NCBI GenBank assembly: GCA_002455175.1
Contig: DKKJ01000396.1
Location: 14,920-20,860, forward strand
Direction of reading: 5' to 3'
From: Opitutaceae bacterium UBA6669
Lineage (GTDB): Bacteria > Verrucomicrobiota > Verrucomicrobiia > Opitutales > Opitutaceae
Length of the DNA stretch: 5,941 nt
Position 1 is the stretch's first letter; every line of letters starts with the position of its first letter. This document shows, piece by piece, positions 4,542 through 5,941 of the stretch. The translations under genes and the position numbers were made by a program. The notes under the pieces are model-generated. The model saw nothing but the letters and a program-made list of their open reading frames with translations, did no database searches and was not told the origin of the DNA.

Positions 4542-5318
4542 TCAGTCCACAAATTCCACTATTTCAACGTCCCGATACTCCGCCGGTAGAGTTCTCCTCA
4601 TTTCTGCGCCCGCTCCTGTTGGAACCATGAGCCGTAGCACGGATTTTCTCTCAAACTTTAATACATTAAGGAATTGGGCCCAGCCCTGCGGTGGCGATAC
4701 GTCCGCGACGGCATCCTTTCCACTGCTTGCGATGCTATAGTATGGTTTTGGGTGCGCCACTCGCCATTCACGTTCCCATTCGTCCTCTACTGGACCGAGA
4801 AACTGAAACACCTCCAGCAAGTCGCCCCAGTCGGGCGCGCCTAAGGCCGACGCCATCGCTTTGTTATGATACATCATTGTTCGGGCTGTGTCTCCTGAAT
4901 ACCTCCGCTCTTCGTCGCGAATGGTCCCCGCGGCGCGTCCCATTAACCTCCGAAGTGCAGTTGAGACTGGACTCTCAGGCACAACGTAAAGGACTGGCTG
5001 AGCATGCACTGATTTCGCCCAGGCAAGGTCCATGGCGATAGCATAGTTTCCAAACCTCTTGCGGTGCGCGGTTAGGGCTTCTCCCGCCATTTGTGCCCGA
5101 AAACAAACAATGCCAAATTGCTGGGGCTCGCGATCGCCTGGGATATTCGCGGGCAGAACGAATGTGGCGACTTTTGTCGGAAGCGCCACATACGCGAATC
5201 CGTTTTGTAGGATTGCAGGTATGGCTTTTGCAGTCGGGGTAAAATGTAGCAGCGTAATTCCCGGAGAGGCGCTGCCCGTTGGAGGCGGCGACGGCCTTGT
5301 GACGAATCCCTTCATCAC
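4542..5318 (-). CDS. AbiGi-like abortive infection protein, 258 aa
   Basis: The N-terminal half matches the pattern I associate with the AbiGi family: ITLLHFT near residues 21-27, AIPAILQNGF (32-41), a GIVCFRA strand (69-75), His85 followed by RFGNYAIAMDLAWAK (88-102), and PVLYVVPES (108-116). The second half contains VEDEWEREWRV (177-187), KPYYSI and a C-terminal KFERKSVLRLMVP, the EW-x-R-E-W-R type segment also seen in such proteins. AbiGi was described with AbiGii as a two-gene lactococcal phage-resistance system, and Pfam names it the putative antitoxin. No AbiGii-like nucleotidyltransferase is visible here. The start is GTG 5318 or ATG 5315; GAAGGA (5334-5329) sits 10 or 13 bases upstream, slightly favouring the GTG. 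It converges on the HEPN gene with 39 bases between stops. No transmembrane segment or signal peptide is seen. It may be a stand-alone effector, or it may act with a neighbour. Confidence 0.65.
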   Translation of the reverse strand: MMKGFVTRPSPPPTGSASPGITLLHFTPTAKAIPAILQNGFAYVALPTKVATFVLPANIPGDREPQQFGIVCFRAQMAGEALTAHRKRFGNYAIAMDLAWAKSVHAQPVLYVVPESPVSTALRRLMGRAAGTIRDEERRYSGDTARTMMYHNKAMASALGAPDWGDLLEVFQFLGPVEDEWEREWRVAHPKPYYSIASSGKDAVADVSPPQGWAQFLNVLKFERKSVLRLMVPTGAGAEMRRTLPAEYRDVEIVEFVD

Positions 5319-5525
5319 TCTTTAGATGTCCTTCGCCGGGTTAACTTTCAACGTCTAATGCAGCTGTGTGCGTTCTAGACTGCTTCCCTATACCCCGCAC
5401 CAAACGCTCGCCACATCACCCCGTCATCTGAGACATCACCAGCTCTCGATTCTCCACCAAAATCCGAATGACGTCAGATGTAGGCGTTGAGAATACTAAA
5501 GCCCGGCGCGTTAGTTTTATCGCCG
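5319..5525. other. 207-base gap without a gene; expected promoter of the AbiGi-like gene
   Basis: I find no credible ORF. It should hold the leftward promoter of the AbiGi-like gene, but no good -35/-10 pair was found. Visible minor structures are a palindrome TGACGTCA (5469-5476) and an inverted pair CATCTGA / TCAGATG (5425-5431, 5474-5480). Confidence 0.4.
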
Positions 5526-5539
5526 TCAGGAGCTGACGG
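5523..5539. repeat. Perfect hairpin spanning the stop codon of the DGYHR protein
   Basis: CCGTCAG (5523-5529) and CTGACGG (5533-5539) form a seven-pair stem over the loop GAG and include the TGA stop at 5526-5528. On the - strand it is followed by CGATAAAACT rather than a U-tract, so it could be at best a weak or factor-assisted terminator. Confidence 0.45.
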
Positions 5540-5941
5540 AATGTTCTTCTTCGTAGCGTCCAAAATAGCAGCTCGCAATAGGCGAGACAGGGAATCCTTG
5601 GCCGAATAGACTCGACGTAAATTTATACCAGGTGACTCGGTGGTAGCCGTCCACAAGGAAAAGGCCGCTTTGTGTTTCAGCTATCAAAAGACGTGAGGGT
5701 AACGCGCGTTGAGCCAAAGAATATGTTTGGATTCGATTAATTTTATCCAGACTCTGCGACCTTATTGGAGCGAATCCGTTGGATGCGCCATTGAAGCAAG
5801 CATCCGAGAGGCCCCTAATAGCCGGTTCAACATCAGCTCGCCAAGCGACATTATTTAAGTCGACCGAACCTTCACGCCATCGATAGAGGCGCCACCGCTC
5901 TGGAATATCCCCTAGCATTTTTGTCCAGCTTTGATGAAAAT
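5526..5941 (-). CDS. Protein with DGYHR motif, possibly ParB/sulfiredoxin-like fold (5' end outside window)
   Basis: The frame is open to the right edge of the window (seven more codons before the ATG at 5918), so the gene probably starts outside; at least 137 residues are visible. The C-terminal part reads PSRLLIAETQSGLFLVDGYHR (DGYHR at bases 5651-5637), then a helix, then SPIASCYFGRYEEE. A beta-strand leading into D-G-x-H-R followed by a helix is the hallmark of ParB/sulfiredoxin-type domains, which bind nucleotides or act as nucleases or kinases in various contexts. The assignment rests on this one motif and the strand after it. The N-terminal part has many Trp and Arg residues (IPERWRLYRWREGSVDLNN) and is not recognised. 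It lies upstream of the AbiGi-like gene on the same strand with a 207-base gap, so co-transcription is possible but not shown. Confidence 0.55.
   Translation of the reverse strand, partial: FHQSWTKMLGDIPERWRLYRWREGSVDLNNVAWRADVEPAIRGLSDACFNGASNGFAPIRSQSLDKINRIQTYSLAQRALPSRLLIAETQSGLFLVDGYHRVTWYKFTSSLFGQGFPVSPIASCYFGRYEEEHSVSS

Noticed and set aside
4691..5325. Two + strand ORFs (4691-5041 and 5059-5325) opposite the AbiGi-like gene
   Set aside because: Antisense shadows of a gene with clear family-like motifs; no ribosome sites.
5341..5380. Integron attC-like sequence (TTAACTTTCAACGTCTAATGC and an inverted GTCTA/TAGAC pair)
   Set aside because: The paired RYYYAAC and GTTRRRY core sites are not both present and the stem is short. 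Neighbouring genes are on mixed strands and not spaced like cassettes.
5474..5656. 60-codon - strand ORF overlapping the end of the DGYHR protein
   Set aside because: The competing frame carries the DGYHR motif and a sensible C-terminus; this frame has no ribosome site. A frameshifted extension was considered but nothing in the sequence supports it.
1..5941. CRISPR array, IS element or complete tRNA/rRNA
   Set aside because: No regularly spaced direct repeats, no terminal inverted repeats flanking a transposase, and no foldable tRNA or rRNA segment was found by eye.

Overview
The window reads as an accessory region of a bacterial chromosome or large mobile element. It is most likely proteobacterial: overall GC is moderate to high, Shine-Dalgarno sites are good, and a DUF5076-type protein is present, a family I associate with alpha- and gammaproteobacteria. 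A genus cannot be fixed. No rRNA, intact tRNA, CRISPR array, transposase or integrase is visible.

Left part (1-1249, + strand). The window opens inside a DUF3800 protein whose N-terminus is cut off. After its TAG the same frame stays open to 728 as a short unexplained ORF. A strongly acidic orphan protein (751-1101) follows.

Middle part (1250-3563, - strand). A DUF5076-like gene (1250-1546) lies leftmost. To its right is a tightly packed block of small genes, read right to left, that resembles the control or early region of a prophage or integrative element. Its order of transcription is: a small helical protein (3563-3216), a diverged tandem paralogue (3219-2911), a lysine-rich N-terminal ORF (2914-2654), a middle ORF in another frame (to 2215), a short ORF back in the first frame (2350-2237), an excisionase/MerR-like helix-turn-helix protein (2240-1992), a strong intrinsic terminator, and a second small putative DNA-binding protein (1926-1702). 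The junctions at 3219/3216, 2914/2911 and 2240/2237 all share the same 4-base ATGA overlap. That supports an operon. It also suggests that the three ORFs between 2914 and 2237 may be one gene, either with two compensating frameshifts or as a set of overlapping genes.

Right part (3564-5941). An 87-base interrupted inverted repeat sits in the divergent regulatory region. To its right is a defence-like pair in convergent orientation: a HEPN protein of the AbiU2 type with an Rx5H motif (3801-4502, +) and an AbiGi-like protein (4542-5318, -), 39 bases apart. The window closes inside a protein with a DGYHR motif that may belong to the ParB/sulfiredoxin-like fold (5526-5941, -).

Together this looks like phage- or island-derived control genes next to an abortive-infection cargo. 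The combination of AbiU2-type HEPN with an AbiGi-like protein lacking a visible AbiGii partner is the best candidate for something undescribed. Family assignments were made by eye from motifs and have not been checked by database search.
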